Assembly (NCBI RefSeq): GCF_002575655.3
Contig: NC_053037.3
Coordinates: 450,585,793 to 450,649,792 of the forward strand
DNA from: Aegilops tauschii subsp. strangulata
Taxonomy: Eukaryota; Streptophyta; Magnoliopsida; Poales; Poaceae
Direction: 5' to 3'
DNA length: 64,000 nucleotides
This document shows, one piece after another, positions 1 through 10,554 of this stretch. How positions within the stretch are numbered: position 1 is the first letter of the stretch; every line of letters starts with the position of its first letter. The position numbers and the translations under genes are program-made. Below the pieces are notes generated by a model that did not search any database, was not told where the DNA came from, and saw only the letters and a program-made list of their open reading frames with translations.

Positions 1-201
1 ACCCTCAGGGTTACCCTAGATCAGAAGTTCCACCGCCGCAAGACTCTGTAGCCACTGAAAACCAATCTAGACCCTGTTCCGGCACCCTGCCGGAGGGTGG
101 AATCATCTTCGGTGGCCATTTTCATCATCCCGGCGGCCACCACGATGAGGAGGGAGTAGTCCACCCTCGGGGCTGAGGGTTTGTACCAGTACCTATGTGT
201 T

Positions 202-204
<3 letters not shown>

Positions 205-236
<32 letters not shown>
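205..236 (+). repeat. (TC)16 microsatellite in the 5' LTR of A
   Basis: There are sixteen TC units here. The same site in the 3' LTR (37922-37945) has twelve, so the tract changed length after insertion of the element. Confidence 0.95.
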
Positions 237-239
<3 letters not shown>

Positions 240-876
240 TTCTTGAGATGTCACGATCTTGATGTATCGCGGGCTTTGTTAATATAGTCGGATCATACAG
301 TGTTTTCCCCTCTCTATCTTGTTGTGATGAATTGAGTTTTTCCCTTTGAGATTTCGTTGTTATCGGATTGAATACCTTTATGGATTTGAGAACACTTGAT
401 ATATGCCTTGCAATTGAATACTCGTGGTGACAATGGGGTATCGTATTGATTCACTTGATATATGTTTTGGCACTCAACTCGCGGATTCCCGAGGTGACAT
501 TGGGGTAATCTATGCATAGGGGTTGATGCACGTTCTTGTCCTTGTTTCTCCGGTAGAAATCTTGGGGCACACTTTGAAGTTCTTTGTGTTGGATTGAGTA
601 TTATGAATATGAATTTGCTTTGGTGTTATTTTAGTACGAACTCTAGGATAGATCAAACGGAAAGAATAGCTTTGTGTTATTTTAGTACGAACTCTTGAAT
701 AGATCAAACGGAAAGAATAACTTTGAGGTGGTTTCGTACCCTACAAAAAATTTATTCTTATGTTCTCCGCTAGATAGGAACTTTGGAGTGATTCTTCGTT
801 GCATGCTGAGGGATGGTTATATGATCCAATTATATTAGCACTGTTGAGAGATTGCACTAGCGAAAGTACGGACCCT

Positions 877-879
877 AGG
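877..879. repeat. Left target-site duplication of the CACTA element (AGG)
   Basis: AGG here is repeated at 32878-32880. The empty site in the 3' LTR of A has a single copy. Confidence 0.9.
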
Positions 880-1100
880 CACTACAAAAAAAAGACACAT
901 CCGTGACATTTTGGGCCGAACAAATTTTTTTTGTCATACTTATGACAATTCTATGACGATAATTGTGACAAAACCCGGTATCATCATAGATGTGGTGGGC
1001 TCCTACTTCTATGACAAAAAATCATGACAGAAAATGGGCTTTTCATCCTGGGCGGGCCGGAGACTCAGCTGCATGACATTCTTTCGGCCGTCCATGACGG
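880..1100 (+). repeat. Left terminal region of CACTA: TIR and short TGTCAT/ATGACA motifs
   Basis: After the CACTAC terminus the sequence carries many copies of ATGACA or its complement TGTCAT in both orientations, for example near 930, 950, 1010, 1025 and 1072. The right end shows the same motif. In En/Spm-type elements such short subterminal repeats are binding sites for the element's DNA-binding protein. That role is inferred here. Confidence 0.75.
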
Positions 1101-1361
1101 AAAAAACCGTGGTAGAAGCGAGGGCGAGGAAAATTTTCGGGAGTTCCCGGTTACAGTGGGTGGTCGGGGGCCGAGCGATGCGCGTTTCTATCGTACACGT
1201 ACGCGCGTGTGTGCGAGGCGTTGGGCTCTAACTGAACCCGAGCGATTGCACTACAGGCTACGCGTTACTGAACCCGAGCGATCGATCGATGGCTGTTAAC
1301 TGAACCCGATCGAGTGATTCCTTTGCTACTGCTGCTAACTGAAGCCGATCGATGCTGCCTC

Positions 1362-1765
1362 TGGATGAACAGTGAGTGTTGCTGGGGGGGGGGGGTTGGA
1401 TGAACAGTTCCCGGTGGGGGTGGATGAATAGGACCCCGTGGTGTTGCCTCTGGATGAACAGGACCCCGATCGATCGAGCCGGTTGGGGCTGGATGAATAG
1501 GACCACCCCGTGGAGGGCTGGATGAACAGTAGGCGACGGAGGGCTGGATGAATAGTAGCCCATGGAGGGGTGGTTGAACAGGAGCCCGTGGAGAGGGCTG
1601 GTTGAACAGTAGCCGGTGGAGTAGCGCGCGGTGGAGGCTGGATGAACAGGAGCCCATGGATGAACATTCGCAGGTGGAGGCTGGAGGAGGTCGACGGTGG
1701 ATGAACAGTAGCCCGTGGAGGCTGGAGGGGGTCGACGGTGGAGATGAACAGTATCCCGTGGAGTC
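1362..1765 (+). repeat. Subterminal array of about 15 degenerate ATGAACAG units
   Basis: The unit is roughly CTGGATGAACAGTAGCCCGTGGAGG, 20-40 bases apart, with frequent ATGAATAG variants. It includes a run of twelve G at 1384-1395. Long ORFs across this array on both strands are by-products of the repeat. The array lies inside the left CACTA arm. It is a strong candidate for clustered protein-binding sites or simply for replication-slippage expansion. Confidence 0.8.
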
Positions 1766-1768
1766 CCA

Positions 1769-2020
1769 TTTTGTGGCACGCCACACCTCTCCCGATGAAC
1801 AGGACCCCCGTTTCGACCGTAGCGCTCCAACACAAGTCCGTTTCCTCCGTTTTGTGGTACGCCACACCCCTCCCGATCAACATGACCCCTGTTTCGACCG
1901 TAGGAGGTCCGTTTCCTCCGTTTTGTGGTACGCCAGACCCCTCCCGATGAACAGGATCCCGTTTCGAACGTGGCCGGTCGAACACAAGGTCGTTTCCTTC
2001 GTTCTGCGGTATGCCAGGCC
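1769..2020 (+). repeat. Tandem repeat, about 70-80-bp unit, three full copies plus a partial
   Basis: Copies begin near 1769, 1850, 1920 and 2001. Each starts TTTTGTGG(T/C)A(C)GCCA, contains CCCGATGAACAGGA and CGTTTCGA, and ends GTTTCCTCCG. It directly continues the ATGAACAG array, whose core motif is embedded in each unit. Confidence 0.8.
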
Positions 2021-2364
2021 TCGTTTCCATCGGTTGTTTCGTCCAAGCCGGTTGGCTCCCACGCGTTCCGTTGCCTCCCGATGAACACGACACATTCCTT
2101 TGCCTCCCCATGAACACGAGGACGACGCAGTTTCTCCGTTCCGACCCAGCCATGTACACGAGCCCTGGCTGTACGTACGCGCGAGTAGGCGTTCGAGACC
2201 CCGCCCGTATGTACGTACGTGGCCGTATTTACTTTCTTGCACCCTGGCCGCTGTACGTACGTGTACATGCTACATGCGCGCCTCTACTACGACACGTGCG
2301 CGCCTCTACATCGACCAGTATGTACGTACATGTTCGGGACCAAAATGACAACGCTACGTACGCT

Positions 2365-2650
2365 TCGACCAGGTGGGTCCCGACTGTCAGGCACTTCCTT
2401 GCGTGCGAAGATGTAGCTGGTGGGTCCCAGCAGTCAGGGGGGCGAATCTTTTTTTTGCCCGGATGCACTTCCTTGCGTGCGAAGATGTAGCTGGTGGCTC
2501 CCAGTAGTCAGGGGGAAACGTTTTTTTTGCGAAATATGGTGGCCCGTCCGGTGGGTCCCCGCTGTCAGGTGGAGGAATAATTATTTTGCGCGTAATAAGG
2601 AGGCACTTCCTTGCTGCGGCCGTGGACCCAGCTGTCAGCCTCTCCACGTA
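2365..2650 (+). repeat. Tandem repeat with GCACTTCCTTGCGTGCGAAG and GTGGGTCCC..CTGTCAG motifs
   Basis: Three to four decayed copies with a spacing of about 75 bases. Each combines GCACTTCCTTG(C), AGCTGGTGGGTCCC and a GTCAGGGGG-like end followed by a T-rich tract. Similar GTGGGTCCC/CTGTCA pieces recur near 3110-3155, 4196 and 20850, still inside the CACTA. Confidence 0.65.
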
Positions 2651-2998
2651 TAGTACTCTTCCGATGGAAGTCAGTCGTTGACCACATTGACCACGCCGCG
2701 CCGAGAGCACCACGGCGGTGGACGACGGCGAGGCCTAGGAAGGGGACGACGCGGAGCCGGGGAAGACGCGGCAGTGGATACCCATGCGGAGAGGAGTACG
2801 AGCGTTCACTGGTTCGGCTGCGGTGTGAGGCTGCCCTCGCCGCAGAATAACAGGGGGTGTGGGTGAGTGGAGGGATGGCCTGGCCAGCGGTGGGAGTAGT
2901 AGGGGGCGGTGAGGCCTCCGCGGCAGCACAGCCGGCCACAGGAGGCAGGAGCAGGCGGCACGACCGACGCTGCTTTGGGCGGCTGGAGCAAGAAGACC

Positions 2999-3302
2999 AG
3001 AGGTTGAAGAAGCACGACGGCCGTTGGATGGACATCATACGGTCACTGCAGCTAGAATCGTTTATATTGACTAAGTGAACAAAGCCCTTGGTACGCGTCA
3101 ACTTAGTAGGCCCACAGGTCAGCTGCCGAAACGGTGCGCCCCAGATGTCAGGGGGAGGAATCATTTTTTGGACGGGTGAAGCTAGAGCGAGATTGAAGAA
3201 GAAGCACGGCATCCGTTGGATGGACATCCAACGGCCACTGCTGCTAGAACCGTGTGTTGACTATAAGTTGACAAAGCCTTGCATACGCGTCAACTCTCTT
3301 TT
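2999..3302 (+). repeat. Two direct copies of an about 110-bp segment, 190 bp apart
   Basis: 2999-3112 and 3191-3302 share TTGAAGAAG..CACG, CGTTGGATGGACATC, CACTGC.GCTAGAA, TTGACTA and ACGCGTCAACT. The second copy contains a perfect 10-bp inverted repeat with a 2-bp centre at 3213-3234 (arms CCGTTGGATG). Confidence 0.75.
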
Positions 3303-3339
3303 TTTAGGGGACGCGTCAACTTAGTAAGGCCACAAGTGT

Positions 3340-4180
3340 GTGGCAGAGAACTTATAGCCCATTTGAGATTTGTAAGAATGTGCAGCCAATTTTTGAATTC
3401 TAATGGAATTTACTACAGCCCATTTACAGTTTGTTAAAAGTACATCCCATTTCAACCAACCGTTCAAAACAGAATTCAATAAAATTTCCCACATTTTAAT
3501 GGGATCCGAAATATTTTTATCCCAAAATTTCTAGTCAGATTAAATACAATTTCAATATAAATTTATATTACGTAAAAATCCAACTAAACATTGCGCTCGC
3601 AACAATTAATGAAATTAAAATTTTCAATATCCAAAAATAATATTTTATAAAGTAATTACGTGTTTGGTACATTTTTTATAGTTACTGCCCAGTTTTTATA
3701 ATTACATCCCATTTATTATTTCTTAAAGCCAATTTTCTTGTTAAGCCTAATGCATCCCTCCTAGGAAAGATTTGCAGCCCAGCGGGGCGGAGAATAACAA
3801 CTTGACCTTGCCTGGGTATTCCTAAAAATGTATAGCTGGGCTAGCCATTTTCAGCTTGAAAAAAAATTAATATCTGGGCTGGATATCTGGCCTGGGCTAG
3901 ACGGGCCACAGCCCGCCCAGTTAATAGCTGCAGCGATGTTTTCGTTGTTGTTCAGAGGAGAAAAATTAATATCTGGGCTAAACATCGCTCAAGAAAAACT
4001 CTGCAGTGCTCACACCTCAAAAACACAAATACTGCTCGAGCTGCTTGGTCCCAGCTGTAGGCCACTTCTTGTGCAATTCTCTCGTTTATTGACTACATAG
4101 GTTGACAATTGTGTGGGACCGTGATGTCAGGAAACCAGGAGGAAGCAAAAAAATTATAGTTTTATATACTAATACGAAGC
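3340..4180. other. AT-rich CACTA interior without recognisable gene
   Basis: No convincing ORF. Short repeats of the form AGCCCATTT.. / CAGCCCA recur (for example 3356, 3417, 3775), and AATTAATATCTGGGCT occurs twice (3866 and 3964). I see no terminal repeats that would mark a separate element. Confidence 0.5.
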
Positions 4181-4699
4181 CACTTGCGTACGTGCGGCTA
4201 TGGCCCTGGTGGGTCCCCACTGTCATCCTCTCCAAGTAAAGTCATCTCCTCATCCTCATGTCCGTTGACCATGTTGACAACGCGAGACGATGGCGCCACG
4301 GCGAGCGCAACAACTCGAAGGACGACGGAGAGGGCCTCACGGGCCTACGGATGGTCTGATACAGCGCCCGCTGCTCATTCGGGAAGCCAGGATCATAGGG
4401 CCACATGTCCGCGACGACATTGTCGTTCGCTTGTTCACCGGTGCTCGTTGAGGAGACGGAGGTTGCAGCACAGGTCCTCCTGCGCTGGTAGCTCTTCCTC
4501 CATTAGGGTGTTGAAGTGCGGCCACACCTACTCTATGGTGAGCACGGCATGAACCGGCTTGGACAGTGGCGCCGGCTCCTGGTCGGAAGCTACGTCCATC
4601 GTCTGATTGTCGTTGCTCAGCTCGGCGAGGTAGCTGGCGAGCCAGCATGTCCGGCTGCTGGACCGACCCGCTGCCAAGCACGAGTCTGACTGCCCTGAC

Positions 4700-4983
4700 C
4701 CACCCAGACCGCCTCCCTCGCCCGCGCGCGCTTTCGGCCCGAAATGGTCAGCGCCGCCCGCCTCGCTTCCCGGTGCATGCGATTGCTCCGCCTTCAAACG
4801 ACACAAGTGTCGTCTGTCCTTCTACCGCCCACATTAATGATACGCGGGTTCCGAGGCGGATACTCCGGCGCCACACGTCCGTCCCTCCTTCGCCCACCAT
4901 TGCTATATAAACTGATGCGCCGGCTATAGGCGCAGTCATCCGCATCCGTTCTTATTCTCGTGCCCACACCACTACTGCCCACC
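4700..4983 (+). promoter_or_regulatory. Core promoter and leader of the CACTA-carried gene, TATA box at 4904-4910
   Basis: TATATAA at 4904-4910 lies about 75 bases upstream of the ATG at 4984, whose context CCACCATGG is an excellent plant initiation context. The upstream block 4700-4770, rich in CCGCC and ending TGGTCAGCGCCGC, recurs in degenerate form at about 22040-22120, where no ORF follows. Confidence 0.6.
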
Positions 4984-5423
4984 ATGGTTTCCTCGCGCTC
5001 CAGCGCTCTTCGGGACGGGCGGACGACGGACCACAAGGAGATGGCAGCCATTGTTGCCGACTGGCTGGCCGGCAGGCAGCCGGAGGACGACGACGTCCCA
5101 ATGGAGAACATGGTAGTCGACGATCCGGCGCCAACCCCCTCATCCACGCCATCCTCGCCGGTGCATTGCATCATGACCATCGGCGAGCCCCGTGCCCAAT
5201 ATATGGACATTATGAGGCAGAAGCGTGAGGAGCAGTTCCGGGAGGCGCAGGACGACGCTGCCTACAACCACCATCTCCTCCAGGAGCACCTGCAGGCGGA
5301 GGAGCAGATCGCCGCGGAGCGGGCGGAGCAGGAGGCGCTGCTCGACTCGTACCGCTCCGCCCGCGAGGGCCGCCTCGAGCGCTGGCGGTACCGCATGCGG
5401 GTGGCGGAGGCTGCGGCCGCCTA
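4984..5423 (+). pseudogene. CACTA-carried gene of unknown function, 5' part (interrupted by element E1)
   Basis: The ORF opens at the ATG in CCACCATGG downstream of a TATA box. It runs 147 codons to the insertion point of E1. If E1 and one copy of its target duplication are removed, the frame continues at 15511 to a stop at 15611-15613, giving a product of about 180 residues. The protein begins MVSSRSSALRDGR. It has an acidic stretch with DDDVPMENMVVDDPAP near residue 40, then a long charged, coiled-coil-like stretch rich in E, Q, R and A from about residue 70 (for example REEQFREAQDDAAYNHH). I recognise no named domain. The style recalls multi-copy hypothetical genes of Triticeae. It is disrupted by the retroelement and presumed non-functional. 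Confidence 0.6.
5419..5423. repeat. Left target-site duplication of E1 (GCCTA)
   Basis: GCCTA directly precedes TGATACG at 5424 and is repeated at 15506-15510 directly after the 3' LTR. Confidence 0.95.
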
Positions 5424-6925
5424 TGATACGTCCATTTTGCATCATGCTTTTATATCGATATTTATTGCATTATGGGATGTTATTACACATTATGTCACAA
5501 TACTTATGCCTACTCTCTCTTATTTTACAAGGTTTACATAAGGAGGGAGAATGCCGGCAGCTGGAATTCTGGGCTGGAAATGGAGCAAATATTAGAGACC
5601 TATTCTGCACAACTCCAAAAGTCCTGAAACTCCACAAAAGTTATTTTTGGAAATAATAAAAATATTGAGCGGAAGAAATATCAGAGGGGGCCCACACCCT
5701 GGCCATGAGGGTGGGGGCGTGCACCCTGCCTTGTGGGCCCCCTGTTGGCCCCTCGGTGCCCATCTTCTACTATATGAAGTCTTTCGTCCGAAGAAAAAAT
5801 CATGAGCAAGCTTTCAGGACGAGACTCCGCCGCCACAAGGCGTAACCTTGGCAAAACCAATCTAGGGCTTCGGCAGAGCTGTTCTGCCGGGGACACTTCC
5901 TTCTGGGAGGGAAAAATCATCGCCATCGTCATCACCAACGATCCTCTCATCGGGAAAGGGCAATCTCCATCAACATCTTCACCAGCACCATCTCCTCTCA
6001 AACCCTAGTTCATCTCTTGTATCCAATTCTTGTCTCCAAGTCTGGGATTGGTACCTGTGGGTTGCTAGTAGTGTTGATTACTCCTTGTAGTTGATGCTAG
6101 TTGGTTTATTTGGTGGAAGATCATATGTTCAGATCCTTTATGCATATTAATACTCCTCTGATTATGAACATGAATATGCTTTGTGAGTAGTTACGTTTGT
6201 TCCTGAGGACATGGGAGAAGTCTTGCTATTAGTAGTCATGTGAATTTGGTATTCGTTCGATATTTTGATGAGATGTATGTTGTCTATCCTCTAGTGGTGT
6301 TATGTGAACGTCGACTACATGACACTTCACCATTATTTGGGCCTAGAGGAAGGCATTGGGGAGTAATAAGTAGATGATGGGTTGCTAGAGTGACAGAAGC
6401 TTAAACCCTAGTTTATGCATTGCTTCGTAAGGGGCTGATTTGGATCCATATGTTTCATGCTATGGTTTGGTTTACCTTAATACTTTTGTTGTAGTTGCGG
6501 ATGCTTGCAATAGAGGTTAATCATAAGTGGGATGCTTGTCCAAGTAAGGGCAGCACCCAAGCACCGGTCCACCCACATATCAAATTATCAAAGTACCGAA
6601 CGCGAATCATATGAACGTGATGAATACTAGCTTGACGATAATTCCCATGTGTCCTCGGGAGCGCTTTTCTCTATATAAGAGTTTGTCCAGGCTTGTCCTT
6701 TGCTACAAAAAGGATTGGGCCACCTTGCTGCACTTTATTTACTTTTGTTACTTATTGCTAGTTACAAATTATCTTATCACAAAACTATCTGTTACCTATA
6801 ATTTCAGTGCTTGCAGAGAATACCTTGCTGAAAACCGCTTATCATTTCCTTCTGCTCCTCGTTGGGTTCGACACTCTTACTTATCGAAAGGACTACGATA
6901 GATCCCCTATACTTGTGGGTCATCA
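5424..6925 (+). repeat. 5' LTR of E1
   Basis: TG...CA ends with TGAT/ATCA inverted termini. It matches 14013-15505. A TATATAAG box at 6672-6679 lies about 250 bases before the LTR end and probably drives transcription. Compared with the 3' LTR it has about 24 extra bases near 6290 (TCCTCTAGTGGTGTTATGTG region). Confidence 0.95.
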
Positions 6926-6936
6926 AGACTCTTTTC

Positions 6937-6954
6937 TGGCACAGTTTCCGGGAA
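6937..6954 (+). other. Primer binding site of E1, degenerate
   Basis: The site reads TGGCACAGTTTCCGGGAA. Elements C and D have TGGCGCCGTTGCCGGGGA at this position, the complement of the plant tRNA-Asp 3' end. Several mismatches suggest decay after insertion. Confidence 0.8.
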
Positions 6955-7031
6955 GTGAAGCGTCTTTGGTAGGTGGAATTTGGTAAGGAAAAATTTATAT
7001 AGTGTGTTGAAATTTACTGTCACTTGTTACT

Positions 7032-7985
7032 ATGGAAAGTAATCCTATGAGGGGCTTGTTCGGGGTATCTTCACCCCTTCCAGTAGAGCAAAGAGTTGCT
7101 CCTCAACCTACTGAACCTACTAAAAATGAAAATGTCTACTTTGAGATTCCTTCGGGTATGTTAGAAAAACTGCTAGCTAATCCCTATGCAGGAGATGGAA
7201 CAATGCATCTTGATGAGCACCTAATATATGTGGATGAAGTTTGTGGATTATTTAAGCTTGCAGGTATACCCGATGATGTTATTAATAAGAAGGTCTTCCC
7301 TTTATCTTTGAAGGGAGATGCATTGACATGGTATAGGCTATGTGATGATACGGGATCATGGAACTACAAACGATTGAAATTGGAATTTCATCAGAAGTTT
7401 TATCCTATGCATCTTGTTCATCGTGATCGCAATTATATATATAATTTTTGGCCCCGCGAAGGAGAAAGCATCGCTCAAGCTTGGGGGAGGCTTAAATCAA
7501 TGTTATATTCATGCCCCAATCATGAGCTCCCAAGAGAAATTATTATTCAAAATTTTTATCCTCGGCTTTCTGATAACAATCGCACCATGCTCGATACTTC
7601 CTGTGCTGGCTCTTTTATGATGAAGACTATTGAATTCAAATGGGATTTATTGGAAAGAATTAAACGCAACTCTGAAGATTGGGATCTCGACGAAGGTAAG
7701 GAGTCAGGTATGACACCTAAGTTCGATTGTGTTAAATCTTTTATGGATACCAATGTTTTCCGTAAATTCAGCACTAAATATGGACTTGACTCTGAGATAG
7801 TAGCTTCTTTCTGCGAATCTTTTGCTACTCATGTTGATCTCCCTAAGGAGAAGTGGTTTAAATATCATCCTCCCATAGAAGTAAAACTAGATGCACCTAT
7901 TAAAGTTGAAGAAAAGACTATCACTTATAATGATCCTATTGTTCTTACTGCTTATGTTGAGAACCACCTTTTCCTGTTAGGATAA
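7032..7985 (+). pseudogene. gag of E1 (Retrotrans_gag domain)
   Basis: The ORF starts MESNPMRGLFGVSS about 105 bases after the LTR. The Gypsy gag core is visible at about residues 70-200, with VFPLSLKGDALTWYRL, then FYPMHLVHRDRNYIYNFW and AWGRLKSMLYSCPNHELPRE. No CCHC zinc knuckle is seen. It forms the capsid of the retrotransposon particle in the cytoplasm. A one-base deletion near 7965, seen by comparison with element C at about 52770, throws the frame out and gives the stop at 7983-7985. The original frame continues in 8009-9115. Confidence 0.85.
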
Positions 7986-8008
7986 AAGATCATGATAAAG
8001 CTTCAATT

Positions 8009-9115
8009 GTGGTTCGTAAAAGCAATATTAGAACCTATACACCTCCTGAGCAAGTTAAAGTTGAACCTAATATTGCTATTGTTAAAGATCTCTTGTCTGA
8101 GAATATTGATGGGCATGTTATTCATTTCCGTGATGAAACTGCTAGAATTGCCAAACCTTGTGCTAAAGATAAACATAGACCTGTGTTAGGCATGCCTGTT
8201 ATTTCTGCTAAAGTAGGAGATCATTGTTATCATGGCTTATGTGATATGGGTGCTAGTGCTAGTGCTATACCTCATGACTTATACAAAGAAATTATGCATG
8301 ATATTGCACCTGCTGAGATAGAAGATATTGATGTTACCATCAAGCTTGCTAATAGAGATACCATATCACCCATTGGAATTGTTAGAGATGCTGAAGTCTT
8401 GTGTGGGAAAACTAAATATCCTGCTGATTTTCTTGTTCTTGGTTCCCCACAAGATAGCTTTTGTCCCATTATATTTGGTAGACCCTTCTTAAACACTGTT
8501 AATGCTAGGATAGACTGCGAAAAGCATGTTGTTACTATTGGTCTAGGTGATATGTCTCATGAGTTTAATTTCTCTAAATTTCGTAGACAACACCTTGAAG
8601 AGGAATTGCCTAGTAAGGATGAAATTATTGGTCTTGATTCTATTGCCGTGCCTCCTAGTGATCCTTTAGAACAATATTTGCTAGACCATGAAAATGATAT
8701 GTTTATGAATGAAAGAAGGGAAATAGATGAAGTATTCTTTAAACAGGAACCCATCCTGAAACACAATTTGCCTGTTGAAATCCTAGGGGATCCTCCTCCA
8801 CCCAAGGGTGATCCCGTGTTTGAGCTTAAACTATTACCTGATACTCTTAAATATGCTTATCTTGATGAGAAAAAGATATATCATGTTATTATTAGTGCTA
8901 ACCTTTCAGAGCATGAAGAAGAGAGATTATTGAAAACTCTGAAGAAGCACCGTGCTGCTATTGGTTATACTCTTGATGATCTTAAGGGCATTAGTCCCAC
9001 TCTATGTCAACACAAAATAAATTTGGAGAAAGATGCCAAACCAGTTCGTGATCACCAACGACGGCTGAATCCTAAGATGAAAGAAGTGGTAAAAGAAAAT
9101 ACTAAAGCTCCTTGA
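8009..9115 (+). pseudogene. gag C-terminus, aspartic protease and start of pol of E1
   Basis: The protease active-site motif DMGASASAIPH is at 8243 onward. It is followed by the flap and the second conserved block around IIFGRPFLNTVNARIDC. This is a retropepsin-type aspartic protease that cleaves the gag-pol polyprotein. The end of the ORF carries the linker that precedes reverse transcriptase (KDAKPVRDHQRRLNPKMKEVV). A frameshift close to 9100 ends the frame. Element C carries the same region at about 52800-53900 but with different lesions. Confidence 0.85.
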
Positions 9116-9168
9116 GGCAGGTATAATTTATCCCGTTGCTGATAGTCAGTGCGTAAGTCCTGTCCATT

Positions 9169-9970
9169 GTGCAAAGAATTATTACAGGTTATAGAATGGT
9201 AATTGATTTCCGCAAATTAAATAAGGCTACTATAAAAGATCATTACCCCTTACCTTTTATTGATCAAATGCTAGAAAGATTATCCAAGCATACACATTTT
9301 TGCTTTCTAGATGGTTATTCTGGTTTCTCTCAAATACCTGTGTCAGCTGATGACCAATCAAAGACCACTTTTACTTGCCCTTTCGGTACTTTTGCTTATA
9401 GACATATGCCTTTTGGTTTATGTAATGCACCTGATACCTTTCAAAGATGCATGATGGCTATATTCTCTGACTTTTGTGAAAAGATTTGTGAGGTTTGCAT
9501 GGACGATTTCTCCGTCTATGGATCCTCTTTTGATGATTGCTTGAGCAACCTTGATCGAGTTTTGCAGAGATGTGAAGAAACCAATCTTGTCTTGAACTGG
9601 GAGAAGTGCCACTTTATGGTTAATGAAGGTATTGTCTTGGGGCATAAAGTTTCTGAAAGAGGTATTGAAGTTGATAAGCCAAGGTTGATGCTATTGAAAA
9701 GATGCCATGTCCCAAGGACATTAAAGGTATAAGAAGTTTCCTTGGTCATGCCGGTTTTTATAGGAGGTTCATTAAGGACTTCTCAAATATTTCTCGACCT
9801 CTGACTAATTTATTGCAAAAGGATATACCATTTGTCTTTGATGATGATTGTGTAGAGGCATTTCAAATACTTAAGAAAGCATTGATCTCTGCACCCATTG
9901 TTCAACCACCTCATTGGAATTTACCCTTTGAAATTATGTGTGATGCTAGTGATTCTGCTGTAGGTGCTGT
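9169..9970 (+). pseudogene. Reverse transcriptase of E1
   Basis: Motifs in order are YRMVIDFRKLNKAT, FLDGYSGFSQIPV (first catalytic Asp), MPFGLCNAPDTFQRCM and CMDDFSVYG, the YxDD box with C in place of the aromatic/F seen in element C. The thumb region GIRSFLGHAGFYRRFIKDFS follows. Compared with C, about 60 bases just before 9170 are missing, which removes the segment around PKKGG. A frameshift near 9680 breaks the chain between GIEVDK and the thumb, and the thumb continues in the frame of 9702-10019. It copies element RNA into DNA but is inactive here. Confidence 0.88.
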
Positions 9971-9984
9971 TCTAGGGAAAAGAG

Positions 9985-10554
9985 TTGATAAGAAATTTAA
10001 ATGTTATTCAATATGCTAGTAAAACTCTAGACAATGCTCAGAGAAATTATGCTACTACTGAAAAAGAATTCTTAGCAGTTGTATTTGCTTGTGATAAGTT
10101 CAGACCTTATATTGTTGATTCTAAAGTAACTATTCACACTGATCATGCTGCTATTAAATATCTTATGGAAAAGAAAGATGCTAAACCTAGACTTATTAGA
10201 TGGGTTCTCTTGCTACAAGAATTTGATTTGCATATTATTGATAGAAAGGGAGCTGAGAACCCCGTTGCAGACAACTTGTCTAGGTTAGAGAATGTGCTTG
10301 ATGACCCACTACCTATTGATGATAGCTTTCCTGATGAACAATTAAATGTCATAAATGCTTCTCGTACTACTCCATGGTATGCTGATTATGCTAATTACAT
10401 CGTTGCTAAATTTACACCACCTAGTTTCACATACCAACAAAAGAAAGAGTTTTTCTATGATTTAAGACATTACTTCTGGGATGACCCACATCTTTATAAA
10501 GAAGGAGTAGATGGTGTTATTAGACTTTGTGTACCTGAGCATGAAAGGGAATAG
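9985..10554 (+). pseudogene. RNase H and linker to integrase of E1
   Basis: RNase H begins with [13 protein letters not shown] (about 9940) and continues after a frameshift as [19 protein letters not shown], then [11 protein letters not shown]. The linker has [14 protein letters not shown], a block typical of Gypsy elements between RNase H and integrase. The TAG at 10552-10554 replaces a CAG in element C. The same frame then continues directly into the integrase zinc domain. Confidence 0.88.

Larger units (their letters stand above)
1..879 (+). repeat. 5' LTR of element A, first part
   Basis: This stretch is nearly identical to 37719-38588 inside the 3' LTR, including the CT-repeat, the pair of about 50-base repeats near 630-720 and the GTACGGACCCTAGG just before the break. 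Homology stops at 879, where the CACTA terminus begins, and resumes at 32881. Confidence 0.95.

Noticed and set aside
1362..1765. CRISPR-like look of regularly repeated short units
   Set aside because: Units and spacers are both variable and related to each other, the host is a plant, and the array is a CACTA subterminal repeat.
1258..2268. 336-residue ORF on the minus strand
   Set aside because: It spans the ATGAACAG arrays, and its length comes from tandem repeats and high GC. The sequence is repetitive (SSTG/HGLLF type units) and other frames are equally open.
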